Below, piece after piece: positions 23,729 to 35,800 of a stretch of 64,000 nucleotides of DNA. Location: NCBI GenBank assembly GCA_963377175.1, contig CAUJNA010000494.1:76001-140000 (forward strand). Direction: 5' to 3'. The position numbers and the translations under genes were made by a program. The notes below the pieces were generated by a model. The model was not told the DNA's origin, ran no database searches, and worked only from the letters and a program-made list of their open reading frames with translations. The first letter of the stretch is position 1. Each line of letters starts with the position of its first letter. The stretch is from Effrenium voratum. Taxonomy: Eukaryota > Sar > Dinophyceae > Suessiales > Symbiodiniaceae.

Positions 23729-26700
23729 CCCCCAAAAATGGGCCCAAATGCTCCAAACTTGGCACCCTCACGCCCAAAAGAATCCCTTGGCAGCCGGGCC
23801 CTTGAGCTGCACGCCTCGACCTGCACGGCGCAAGGTCCGAGAGCTCTGGCGAGGGGGTCCCTTTTTTGCTCGTCTTCTTCTCTGCTTAAGGAGGGGGAGG
23901 CGGGGCTGGGCCGTGGGCGGGGGCTGGTTGTGATTCGTTTTCTTTCTTGTTTTTCCTTTTTTTTCCGGGGGGAAGGGGGAAGGGGAGTTCTTTTGATGGT
24001 TTTTTTCCTCGAAATCAAAGGTAAACCCACTGTCTTGGGGAGGAACGCAAAACAACCTTCTGGTGGACAAGGCAGGGCGTTTTGCTCTAAAACACACACA
24101 CAAGTCTTGGCCCTGCAAATGACGCCATCGCCCATAACAGGGTGTCGCGTGAACAAGCCGAACACCCGCGGCATTTCTGCAAAATGGCAGCCCTTAGAGT
24201 TCCTGAGGCAAAACCGCTGCGCGTTGGGTGCGCCAGCTCTGCAGCTCGAATGCGGTGGAGAACTCTGGAAATGAGCCAAGTCAAACCACCGATGGAGAGG
24301 TTAAACAAAGCGTTCCATGCGCAGAAGTTGCCTGGAGTGTTGCAAAGCTATGCGTTGCGCCATAGCGAAGCTTTATGGCAATGCTGAGAATGGCAACAGC
24401 AAGCTCAACCGCTCGCATCCCACAGTCTTTGCAGCACGCAAGGAACAGAGTGATCCACTTGCCTGGCCCTGCAAGCGATAGTCTCGCGATACGTCACTTT
24501 TGCAATTCAATGGGTCGAAGTCATGACTTCGCTGGAAGGAAACAAAGGCGGTAAGAAGGTATTGCAGGCAATACAAGAAGTTCCCCATATTCTCCCCTTG
24601 ACCAGGAGAATTAAACTGCGAAGTGCTGCTTGGACGCTCAAGCCCCTTCAGAAAACCCAGACATGTCCAGCTCAATGGTAACACTTGAGGCACAAACAGT
24701 GGCATATGCGTTTGCTCGGCACTGGGCACTTGACCTTTTCTGTCAGCTTTCCGATGTTCCAGTGCCACGCGACAAAGCCGTGCTGCAACATTAAGTTCAA
24801 CGTAAACGATCTTACTTCTTACACTATTCCAGTAACCACAAGACTTGCTATATCCGTGTGCGGCATTCTGGAGCAATCCCCGAGTCCACTTCACTTCACA
24901 TTTCTCCGTGCTTGAAGTTGACAAACGTAAGTAGGGAAACCAAACAAAAAGGGCGAACGACTTGAAGCTGCAAGCGACAAGGAGGGTGTGATACTTCGTG
25001 GCAAGGCATCCCTGAAGTGCAGCGTCACAGTTCTTGAAGCTGTTCATGAGCTGTATCAGGCATGCCTGCAAGCCCTCACTCTTTCCCTCTCTTGCTCTCT
25101 CGCTTCTCCCCCTGTTACCTCATCTCTCTCTCGCTCGCTCTCTCGCTCTTTCGATTCTATAGGGATAGGCGAGTCTTCCCCGCGTGTCCCATGGCCCATT
25201 GGCCCAATAGGCGAAGCTGCTTTGAATTCGCACACACACACACACAAAACAAAACAAAAACTCTCTCTCTCTCTCTCCCTCCCTCCCTCCCTCCCTCCCT
25301 CCCTCCCTCCATCCCCTTCCCCCCCCGCTGCCTGCAACGCCAGCTTGCCTCGGGCATGCAACAACTGCTCGCAGGCTGGCTCGTTTGTTAAGGTGGGCAT
25401 CACAATGGAAGATGCCATTTGAATCCACTTTCAAGTACACGGGAACATTCCCATGAGCTCATTTCTGAATCAAACGAAACTGCCCAAGGTCATATCTGGA
25501 CATTTGAGCGTCACCCGTCTTGCCTAAGGAAACAAGCCCATTTCCAGCACTCATGCAGCTTGAGCCCTCGTTTGGATGCTGCCCCAAGAACGCCCCAAAC
25601 TGTCAGTAGGGATCCCAAAGCGTCACCCATGTGTCAAGATCGCAGCTCCTCCAACAAATGGGTGAGGGCCACATTATTCTAGGGGTACCTTCGCCATTCT
25701 TTCCAGGCATCCTTCTTTCTAAAAGACCACCCAAAACCCTGGGGAAACAGCAGGTTTGAAAAGAACGATGGCTGAAAAGAATGGGAATCAACCCCTAGAA
25801 TTATCATACACATAACCTCCTTTCAAAAGCCTGATCCAAAGCTGGAGAATACCACACCCAGCAGAACGCCAAAGCGCCTCCTGCGTGGGCTGCGGCTGCC
25901 ACTCCGCCTGCGTCGCAAGGCAGACCGAGGAAGAGCCCGCGGCTCTAAAAAGCCCACCCCCAAAGGTTAGAACCTTCTTGGACTTCGAGGGGTTCTGAGA
26001 ACCTTTCTGGGGGTAGGACCGGACTCATAGTGTCGATGTTGCTCTCAGAATCAAGACTGTGTTCATAGCCAACTCTTGATACGATGCTTGCCTGATGTGG
26101 CACCAATTATATTGGGTGTCGGCCACTAAAAAAGACACGGACTCCTTTTGAAGAGATATCCACACAAGGGGTACATCACGCTCTGGCTCCGCATCAAATC
26201 ATCTGAATTAATCCAACCATGAGAACTACCATGTTAACTCAACATGTTAAGACATATTGGTTCCTGCGCATGGCATGCATAAGTAAGCACACAGCCATGC
26301 GTGCTGCAATACAGAGAGATGCTCCTGAACAAGGCATCCTGACTTTCAGCGCTTTCAGGAAAGGGGCCCAAGGTGTTACTGCAGCGGTATTTTCTTGGCT
26401 TCAAGGCGGAGCCCCTGGTCCCAAGCAAGTTGCTGTTTCGAGACTTCGGATGTGATTTGTAGATTCGTCATCTTGTTTCAGCTGGGGGAGTTTCTGGTAA
26501 AATCAGTCTCTGATAGATACGGTGTGTGGTGTTCGAACATCTTGCTACAGGAAGTGTTGACGCATGTGATTTGTGCGGCGCAACCTGGCCTGTCGCTGAC
26601 ATCCGCCTGGCGCCTGGCAGAACCAGTAACTCAGAGGGCTGTCGACTGGCTGGGTCCTCTCCAAATCTGTGGAACAGGACATGAGAGGCTGAGGCGTCAA

Positions 26701-28370
26701 AGGGCCAGTCCACCTGACTCCAAGGCTGGCCTTGGGACCCGAGCCTGATGAGCCTGAAAGTGGAGAGGGTTCGCCACAGGGAACCACACATTACTGAAGA
26801 GACTACCTCTGCCATACCTCTGCCTCTGCCGCTGATGGCTTGTTGGAGGATCACTCAGCCAGACATGCGAGCTGGGAAGAATCCCTGTATAGGAAACAAC
26901 ATCTTGGGTGCGACTCTGGGAGCCTTGGGCACCTGATACCTCCTCGCTTCAATTCATGGCTCGGATTAGCCCGTGCGCCTGGTGCGGCTACGGCTTCCGT
27001 CCCCCGGCATGGCCCTGCACAGAACCAAGGGACCGGCAGAAGATCCCCCAAAGCCGGCACCCCAATCCCAACGGGCGGACAAAAACATCTGCCTACTTCG
27101 GCATAGCCCCGGATAGGGCACCCGGAATCACCTTGCACCAGGTCAGTTTACCACTCCAAGCACACAATACCAAAAACAAAGTAGCATCAAGAACGCACTG
27201 TTTTCTCAAAAAGCCTAACAAAGCAGCAATAGTTTGTCTTTTGCTGGAAGGGCATAAAACTACGATTTCGGACGAGGTCCAACTATGCAAAAAAAAACAC
27301 ATCTTACAATAATCATTGCAAAGTGCTTGGCTCCATCATGTACAATCAGCAGCAGCATGCGTATTGCCCGAAACCCCGGTAAACGTGGCCTGAAACACCT
27401 GCAACAAATCACCGCTTTCAAATATTGGTTGAAGCTGCCCACAGTTTCTTGCCAACCACCCTGCACCCTGCACTGGAGTCAAATCAACTGATGGAAAAAT
27501 ATCGTGTTTTTATGCTGATTATGTTTGTTTGTTGGCGCGTTTCTGGAACCGCGCTTGATGTTTGATGGCCTTTCATATGATGACTATTCTCCCTGCAAAG
27601 CATTGAGCCAGAGCAACACCTGTGCTTGCTTGATTACCCCATCGCCACCACTCCACCCAAACAGGCTGCCAGCGGTTGTTTGTGCCCCCGGAGAGAAGAA
27701 AAACGCGGGGACAAGTATTGACCCACACTCATCTTTGAGAATCGGCAGTAAATTCATTGCTGACGCACACAGGCTGCACCGTCTCACTTCATGGGATCGA
27801 TTGCAATGGATTGCCGCAACCGGCAAAATGAAGTGCCCACGACCCATCAAAGAGGCTAGTCACCCTTCCCAAATGAACTGATCGGGCGGCTTCTTCTCGC
27901 ATCATGCGGGGCATGTTCGCTTTCTTTTTCCCCGCTGGCTCTGTGTGCAGGGCCATGTTCATCGCGTCCTGGACTTGACATCCAGCGCGATGCATGGGCT
28001 GAGCGACCCAGCCACAGTGAAGCTGCAAGCATCCATGGCCGTGTCTCAGTGTGTTTTGTCCCAAAATCTCAGCGTATCACGTAAGTGCTGCTTACCAGAA
28101 ACACAACACATGTTGTGGCTCATGTCGGTAGGGGGTAGCATTGCAGGCTGACCGCTGACCTCGCAAGTGCTCGCTTGAGATGGGGCAAATCATGAAAAGC
28201 AGGGTCATGGATGGTGCCAAAAGAGCCGAGGTCGCTGAATAGTTGTTTAAAATGAGCGCGCGGCGGTACTGGCATTGGGCGTTTTAAAATTTGAGACCCT
28301 CAGTATGTTTTTTCTTTTACTAGGAGGGTCTGCAACTCTGTGACACACCCATGTCATATGCCGAAGGGTT
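23729..28370. other. host DNA right of the insert, no gene recognised
   Basis: Host-like composition. It includes a CT/CCCT microsatellite (about 25080-25325) and an AC run near 25233. Open frames here are short or compositional, and no protein family or splice chain was recognised. Confidence 0.5.
25255..25315. repeat. CT then CCCT microsatellite
   Basis: CTCTCTCTCT passes into repeated CCCT/CCTC units. It gives rise to spurious Ser/Leu/Pro- and Glu/Arg-rich frames on both strands. Confidence 0.85.
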
Positions 28371-31184
28371 TCAGGCCCCTCCCATCGGGCTGCGATCACC
28401 GTGCGGGATGGCGCGGCGGATCGCCGCTCGAGTCTGGCGGATGGCGCTGCACATCCGGATGAGTTTGCCGTACATGTAACTGAAGCAAAGTCGAGCTTCC
28501 GGAAACAGGATGTTGACGTCATCCGTCTTCACGCGGCTGGCGCTTGGAACGAACTCGGGGGGCAGTTCCACCGGAGCCATGTTGTGCCAAGCCTGATGCG
28601 TTCAGTGTAAGGGCCGAACCTCTGCCGAGAGAACTTTCCTACAGAAAGGCTTTACTGAAGCTTTACTGCTTGACACTCTCAACCACTCAACCAGCTAAGG
28701 TGCAATTGTCTTCCCACAGCCTGCGCCACCTGAGCTCTGGCAACCCATGAGCTTGCGCTTGGCTGCCTGAGTGATGTGCAAGCGCTCACCATCAAAGCGA
28801 AAGCTGAATTGGCTCAAACTCTCGAAGCGGGTGTCAAGAATCTTCCCCACCCGGTTACCACAGGTAGTATCTCCGTCACAGCCCTCCTCCTTGGCCCAGA
28901 TCGCGCTGCAGTGGGGGCACTTCCGGAGATCTGTGTTGATGTCGCGTTGGAAGCCGAAAGCCAGCATGCGGACTTCAAGAAGCACTCCCTTCAGCTGGTT
29001 GGTCAAGGTGGCAATGTGTCCTGCCTCATTAGCTATCACCTGAGCGTCATCGCTGGTGAAAGTGAAGTCACACGCCTCAGCCACTCTCCTGCAGGGTTCA
29101 GCCCCTCCACAAAACATGTTGACTCTTTGGCATCTGTAGTTGCTCTGGCAAGGGTCAAAGCTTAGGAAAGGTCCAAGATTCTTCAGCTGGCAGCCTACTG
29201 AGCCCCCAACTCGAAGGTTGTGCTCGTTTTTGCTCCGATCATTGGGAAACCCAGGGTTTTTGGGCTTCCCCGTTGTTGTATTGAATATGTTTCCACTGAA
29301 GTCCCTCATAATCCAGTCCTCTGTGCAGCAAAAACCTGCTCCAACATCCATGCCTGGAACTCGAAGACAACATCCACTCGCTCCTCAGTTGTCCACCATG
29401 ATTCAGAGAATTGGTTCATGAAGTCCTGCTTGATGGTCTGGAAACGGGTGATCTCTTTCCGACAAGTCCTGAGTCTCCACACCGCGAAAATTGAAGCTTG
29501 CGCTTCATCCCCCCTGCACCCTCCCGGCAGCAAACTCAGCTCCAAAAAAGGCCCGCAAAAGTCCAAGACACAATCGCAAAAGACTGAATCTGGAGAAGTG
29601 AGGGTCTTCAATATTTTGAAGGTTCCTTCATGGACCTTGAAGTAATTCAGGAACGTGTCGGATGTGATGCAGAGATCTTGAGGCTCCCTGCAGCGCGCCA
29701 GAACCGACTTTTTTAGTCGACATCCGCTGGTCACCCTGCTCGCAAAAATAGGCGTCTCAAGCCCCAGCTTCTGTGTAACAAGCTCCTTGACAAGGTTTCC
29801 ATACTTGACTCCTTTCCGGAAAACCAAGGCGCCCCCATTGAAAGGAGTCTTCTGCAGCCGAATCCCCATTATTATTAGTGCTTTCTCCTAGGGGGACCTC
29901 ATACTTTGCGATGTTCAGCGAAAACACACAAACAAACAAACAAACACACCAAGAGCGATGAGAAAATACCCGGAAGAAAACAAAACAAAGTATTCGGAGC
30001 TGGAAACCACTCCTTGAATCTCTCCTGTGTCCAGGACACAGTGTCCATGTGGGTGATGCAAAGCGCCAAGAGCTCCTCGAAATCCTGAAATCTCTCCTCA
30101 GCACGTTACTTCCCAGGTTCCCCGATAAAAATCCGAGCGGGGCTTCGAACAAGTAATGGGTTGTGAGGGGTTTTCGCAGAAACTAAGCCTATCGTTCCTG
30201 GATACTAGTACTTGTAGTTGTAATGGTCTTCCAGAGGTTTTCACAGATATCTGGCTGGGCTTTCCAAGGCGGTCTCATCAGGGGCCAGCTACCATTCTCC
30301 CAGAAAACCAGACCACAAAGGCAACCGAACCCCGTTGGGAGAATGGTTTCATGCGTGATTAACTCACCCCCTGGGCGAACACCAAAATTGCTCCATTCAA
30401 AAAATGAAAATGTATCGCCCGGAAAAGGAAAACAAGGTCAACAAATCGGCCACTTGAACATCTCAGTCTCCACGTAGTCTGTGACAACATTCATGGTAGC
30501 GTCCATGCGCACTTCCGCCTTGACAACCAGCAAGATCAGGTTCACTGGGCAGAAGTTCAAGGCGTGGGCTATCCACACGTTGTGCTCCACCCTCCCAGAC
30601 ATGGAATTGGCACCGGGGGTGTCAATGAGCTGCAAATCACTGCCTTGTTGGCATCCAAAAGCAGTTTCCGTGCGCAAGCATTTGTGTGTAGGGGCAATCT
30701 TTCTGGTTCTATCCAAACATATTATACATTTCCTGACTGCCTTGGTGCCGTCTAGGACAAGCTCAGTTTTGTAGGTGATGTGGAAAAGCAGCCATGACAT
30801 CCTACGAACTACTTCGCTCCACCCACCGCAAACACGCGCAAACACCAGCGAACATGGGAAACTCTGTCCAACAAATAGATTTAGGCTGGTGAATTCAAGT
30901 CGTCTTCTCCACTTAGAAAGAAAATTCTATTTAGGGTTGTCGTCCCAGACTACCCTGTATGACCACCCAGGCTTTGAACAGATCTCAGTTGACGACGAGT
31001 AGGAAGTGCTGGATGCTGTCAGGCTGCCTTTGGTGATGAAGGCATGGGCCGAGCGCGTGAAGCTCTCATCTGCATCGGAGCTGATGCCGGTCACACCCGT
31101 GATTTTCTCGACAACAGTTGACTTGCCCATGCCAACGTCACCCAGAAGGACGACAGTTGGCATGGTCTGCGTCGCTGATGTCAT
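28371..31184 (-). CDS. dynamin/AIG1-like GTPase with Cys-rich C-terminal region (multi-exon)
   Basis: Exon 1 (31184-31028) starts MTSATQTMPTVVLLGDVGMG and holds the P-loop GDVGMGKST, then ESFTRSAHAF. It splices by a GC donor to an exon beginning about 30643 with G3 motif LIDTPGAN (30612-30623). A later exon (about 30105-29990) has the G4-like THMD in LLALCITHMDTVSWTQERF. Downstream, 29869-28695 holds helical segments and a zinc motif CPHC..W.K.EGCDGDTTCG, then GCGKTI. A last probable exon near 28590-28490 reads HNMAPVELPPEFVPSA. The G motifs fit an AIG1/IRG/septin-like P-loop GTPase; the Cys motif resembles IBR/RING-type zinc sites. I recall this pairing from dinoflagellate predictions, not from a named protein. 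Boundaries between 30440 and 30105 and the true end are unresolved. Confidence 0.65.
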
Positions 31185-32884
31185 GAGATTCCGCGGGTGT
31201 CGATTGAGCTTCCGTGGGCCAAGCCAACTGCGGCGGTAAGAAACGACTGATGCCAAGTCAAGAACATCCCATTATGTTCAGGTAGGGGGTATGGAGCTAC
31301 AATAAGCGCAGTATATGCAGTATGTGCTGGTGGCACGAGGCATATGCTCAAAACCTCAATCACCCTGAGCCGGCACCCCTAGCTGCAACTGGAGATCACC
31401 TCGCACAGGCACTCTGCATCAGCGCCCTGTAGCACCGTGTACCAGCACCTCCGCCCTCCCTACCAGCTGCGCCCAGAAATATCTACCAGCACCCACATGC
31501 ATTCCCTCAGCACACTGCTTTTCAAAATCGGCGATCACCTCCGGCTCTTTATGAGATGGAGAACCAGTTGCACATATAGCCTTCTTCTATCTGAAATGAA
31601 TGCTCTACCACGTGAGAAAACCAATTCAAGAAAGTCATAATCAAAACCAATTTAAAAAAGTCATAAAGCAAACTCATTGATTCCAGGCTGTGGCTCAACT
31701 TCGGACCCAGAAGGATAATGTCATCCCATGCTGTCTAAGTGCCAAAGTCTAATATTATAAACAGGCGCGGTTGCAGGATCAGCCGATGGTTTAGGTGGAG
31801 ACGGCCAACCGGAACTAGCAGCGCCACATCTTTCTGGCGCTTGCTCCTCGTTGAGCAAACCTAACAAAGGAGCACTACGTCTCGTCTCTTGCTCTAAAAC
31901 CAGGGACTGCCAGAGGCATGGCAAGGCTGTGGCGATTTGTGGCTTTCAGTGGCTGAACAGTTTGCCTCCATGGGCTCAGCCCCGGCTGCACATTCTCAGA
32001 CCTCAGCACAGAACGTCCCCTGATTCAGGGCACTGAATGGACTGGCTCAAAACCCACAGCAACATGCACAGCAATCAACATGCTCTGGGCCACTTGATCA
32101 ATTGAATGGTGGTTCATCTGCGATCCCATCATCCAGTCTTGAGGACAATGCAGCAAATGCTACAAAAAAGAAACGGCCCTGATGTTGCCATCCGCTGGTT
32201 CTTGACGCGATGGGAGCCGCTTGGGCTATGTGTGGCCGGGAGCTACCATGCCAACGTCAATGATCTTGCCTTGCTTACGGCAAGCGCCTGATGGACCATG
32301 ATTCGATACACACTACAAGCCGAGGTGCACAAGAAACAAAAGCCACTGCGGGCAGGGCATCGACACATGGAGACAAACCATGCCAAAGACACTGGGCAAG
32401 CGCAAGCAGAGATGGCACAAGTCAGGTATGAAGCGCAGGGCATACCGTGCAAAGCTGGGGGTCGAGCAAAGCTTGTGACGCAGTGTTGCAAGAGCCGAAA
32501 GGACGGCGCGCACAAGCCCAAGACAAGTTGCAAGCCAACATACCATGTTCCCAGTGATATCTTGCTGGACAGGGGCGCGAGATTGAAATTCCAAGTTCCC
32601 GCCTTTGCCAGCCCGGTTTGGACCTTTCTTTCAAGAGGGGGTCGTAATCAACTTATCCACGGGCACTTCCCCTTTTAAGCCTTTGCATCAAAGTATCTTC
32701 GATTCTCTATGAGGGTTGGAAACAATCCCAACCTCCGGCAATCACCTGTTTTCTGCACGGAGCAGGTGACCGCCACCATCTGGAGCAGCTTCGCGCCAAT
32801 TGGCGCCGGCGGTTCCAGGGACCCGGGACCTCCGGCTGCGGGGTATCGGAGAGAGCAGTCCTGGGATGTTTGACCTCGAAGCCG
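31185..32884. other. host intergenic region, no gene recognised
   Basis: Separates the GTPase gene from the end of the second ABC gene. Only short open frames without family resemblance or a splice chain are present. Confidence 0.5.
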
Positions 32885-35800
32885 CTAGCGCTCTGGTGGG
32901 ATGACCCCAAGGGCCACCAGCTGCTCCGCGCTCATTTGGTTCATCCGCGGGCCCCCGAAGAAATCGTCGGCCGGCGCCGCCTGCGGCGCCGCCCGGGGCG
33001 CCGGCGCGCTCTCGGGATAGCCCGCCCCGACCAAGTTGGAGCCGGAACCCATGGCTGCGGCTGCTGCCGTTGACACACCTCCCATTGGCATGCCCATGGG
33101 AGCTGCAGATGCGAAGGGCAGGGGGTCCGGCGCAGCAGCCACCGGAGGCTTGTTGGATGGCTCAGGCGCAACAGACTTGAAGGACCACTCCTCTGCATGC
33201 ATCAAACCAGCCCGGGACACTCTCTGCCTCAAAGCATGAACTGTGTGCAGCAGACATAGAACCTAACAAGAAGCAACCCATCCTGGGCCCTCCATACATG
33301 CTCCGAGGTTCTACCATGTTCGACCAGACCACATATCAACGGTCACGAACAAGCCCACCAGAGGCCACCTTTTACTCTCAATGCCGACATAGCGGTCCTC
33401 CTCTGGCCTCGTCTCCACCTGCCACGCGTAGTTCCCGAAGGCTCCGCTTTGGGCGCTGTGCCGCTGGTGCCAGCCCGCAGGCAGCTCGGCCCCGCCCTTC
33501 TCGTCGCAGCTGAGCGCGGGCAGAGATGCCCAGGGTGTCCAAGGGATCTTCGACTTGCTGGTGCTCATTAGGGAATGTGGGAATGAACACAGAGGCCCCT
33601 TGAAGGACGTGTCATTCCCCCCTTCCCTGCTTCAAGGAGGGAGCCGACGCTGGGCCGAAGCGTTGCAATTGCATTTCGAGGCAGCAACTTTTGAGGTCTG
33701 TACTCCACAATGAAATAATTGTCCTGCCAGAAGGTGGGCCTTCTCGCGGGAGTTGTCAATCTGAGGCGCACATGATGCAAGGTCCGAACTTGCCTGGACT
33801 GGCATGAAGAGCTGGAAGATCTTACATGCGGTTCCCTAGAATCCAGCCGTATGTATCTAGCACTGGCCACGAGTGTTGTGTATTGACATCGGCATGTCTG
33901 TTTGAGGGTACCCTTTTTGGGATTCAACGACAAACGAAAAGAAAACCAAATGAAGTCAAAGGAGAATCCAGGCTCTTCTTGGGGGATCATCTATTTTGAG
34001 ACAAACCCATGTCTCTGCTGGCGGCGGTCACATTCTAAAACGGCTCATGAGCACCTGGACCAGCCTTTTTTGACGGTCCAACTAATCACGTCGGCATCCC
34101 ACCGTCCCTTCCCCCCAAACCTCTCCCTCAGGTTGCCTCGGCTTCGCATCGGCGGGTCGGACGACGGCGGGTTGGGACCGCGCAGCGCGGAGCAATTCCA
34201 GCACCGTGCGCGACAGGGCGCCGCCCTCGAGGGAGACCAAGTGCCCCGGCAGATGCAGCAGGTGGGTGGCCCAACCTGTCGTGCGTGTCCGGTTCCAACT
34301 CCCATTGAAATTCTTTGCCAAAAGGCTTGAACCGCACCTCAATTTGAGTGCAGTTTCCTTCAAATAAACATTCATGCAACTACCTTACATGCACAAGTGC
34401 ACCATGCACGACCAACAAATGTGCTTTTGATAGACAGTTGCCATTCTCCTTTTTTCCGCCTTCTGGTTCTACCCCTCCATTGCTCGACCCATGGTGAAAA
34501 GGACAATGCCGGTGAACAAGGTGGCCACAAAAAGAACGAAAGGTTCGAGTTTCTGGTCGGGGGCGATTGACCCCAATAGAACCCTGGTAAATGGGAACGC
34601 AGACTAAAGCCTGCGGTTTAGTATTAACCCAGGTCTCCATGTATTGCCCCTTTCAAAAATGAGAAGGAGCTCCCCAATGGTGGGTTGCTCCAAGCTAGTA
34701 GTTGACCAAGACCCATTTTTTTACCCACACGAGACATCGATCGAGAAATATATCAGCATCTGGGATTCTGATTGTATTCACCACCCGTGGCTAACCGGTG
34801 CCACTCACGCCTTGCAGCCCATCCATGATGTGAGTGCAGTACACCACCGCACATCCGTCCTCGCTCTCCTCTCTCAAGAACCTTAGCTTCGACTCTCCAA
34901 GAACCGCAGAACCCAACTGGTACTGGCATCGCAAAGAGCAATTGGACTGCGCGTGCTCGAATCATCACCGCTAAAGCACAGTTGCAAATGCTCAAAGACA
35001 ACATAAGTCATAGTGACAATGGCTCTCCGGCTGGCACAATCTGGGGCTGATCAGACATCACTGGCTGCCGTTCCGAATAGATTGCGCACAGGCAACAATT
35101 GCCACGCGAATGCAGATTGACCTTCTTGAAAATTGTATCCTGGCCCTGGGTGTGCTGGAACAAAATATCAACATGTCACGTCAGCGTACTAAAAGAGATG
35201 TACCATTCTTTTGCTGAGACTTTGCCACTGAAACGGTGTTCTTGTTGGTTTAGACTTACCCTTCCTGGACACACCGCAGGATTCACTGCAACTGATAATT
35301 GTCCTCTTGAAGGGAGGCCCTGTCTGTCAGGTGCGATGTTTGTGAGGGATTGTAGTTGTGCCAAGACATGCAGGCAGCCTAGACAAGACATCAACATGTG
35401 AGCAAGAGTTGTCCTGAGCAGGTCCCCGATTTCACTTCGGAACAGCTTACGCTCATGCCCAAACTTTGGCATCAAAGAAAAGCCTCCAACATCAGGCGAG
35501 GAATGGCGTTTGAACGGTCCCCCTTTGTCTTTAATTGGGAATGTTCCGCCTACGGCCAATCATACCCAGGTGGCTGTGTATCCAACTCGAGCCCCTTTTG
35601 GTGACAGTGTCGAAAGGAACCAGCATCAGCCGAACCTTGCAGGGTCCAACTGGTTTTGACCCCTTCCGATTAACTTCGGCACGTAGTTCCCGTGCGCCGA
35701 GCCGCTGCAGTAGCGCACAGCGACTGGCCACATCCAGGTCAGCAGTCACTTCATCCAGCAAGAGCAAGCGAGCTGGCTTCAGCAGCTTCACCGCCAGCTG

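Noticed and set aside
23738..24279. Open frames of about 180 codons on both strands right of the insert
   Set aside because: Overlapping GC-rich frames with no family pattern or splice signals; neither can be preferred.
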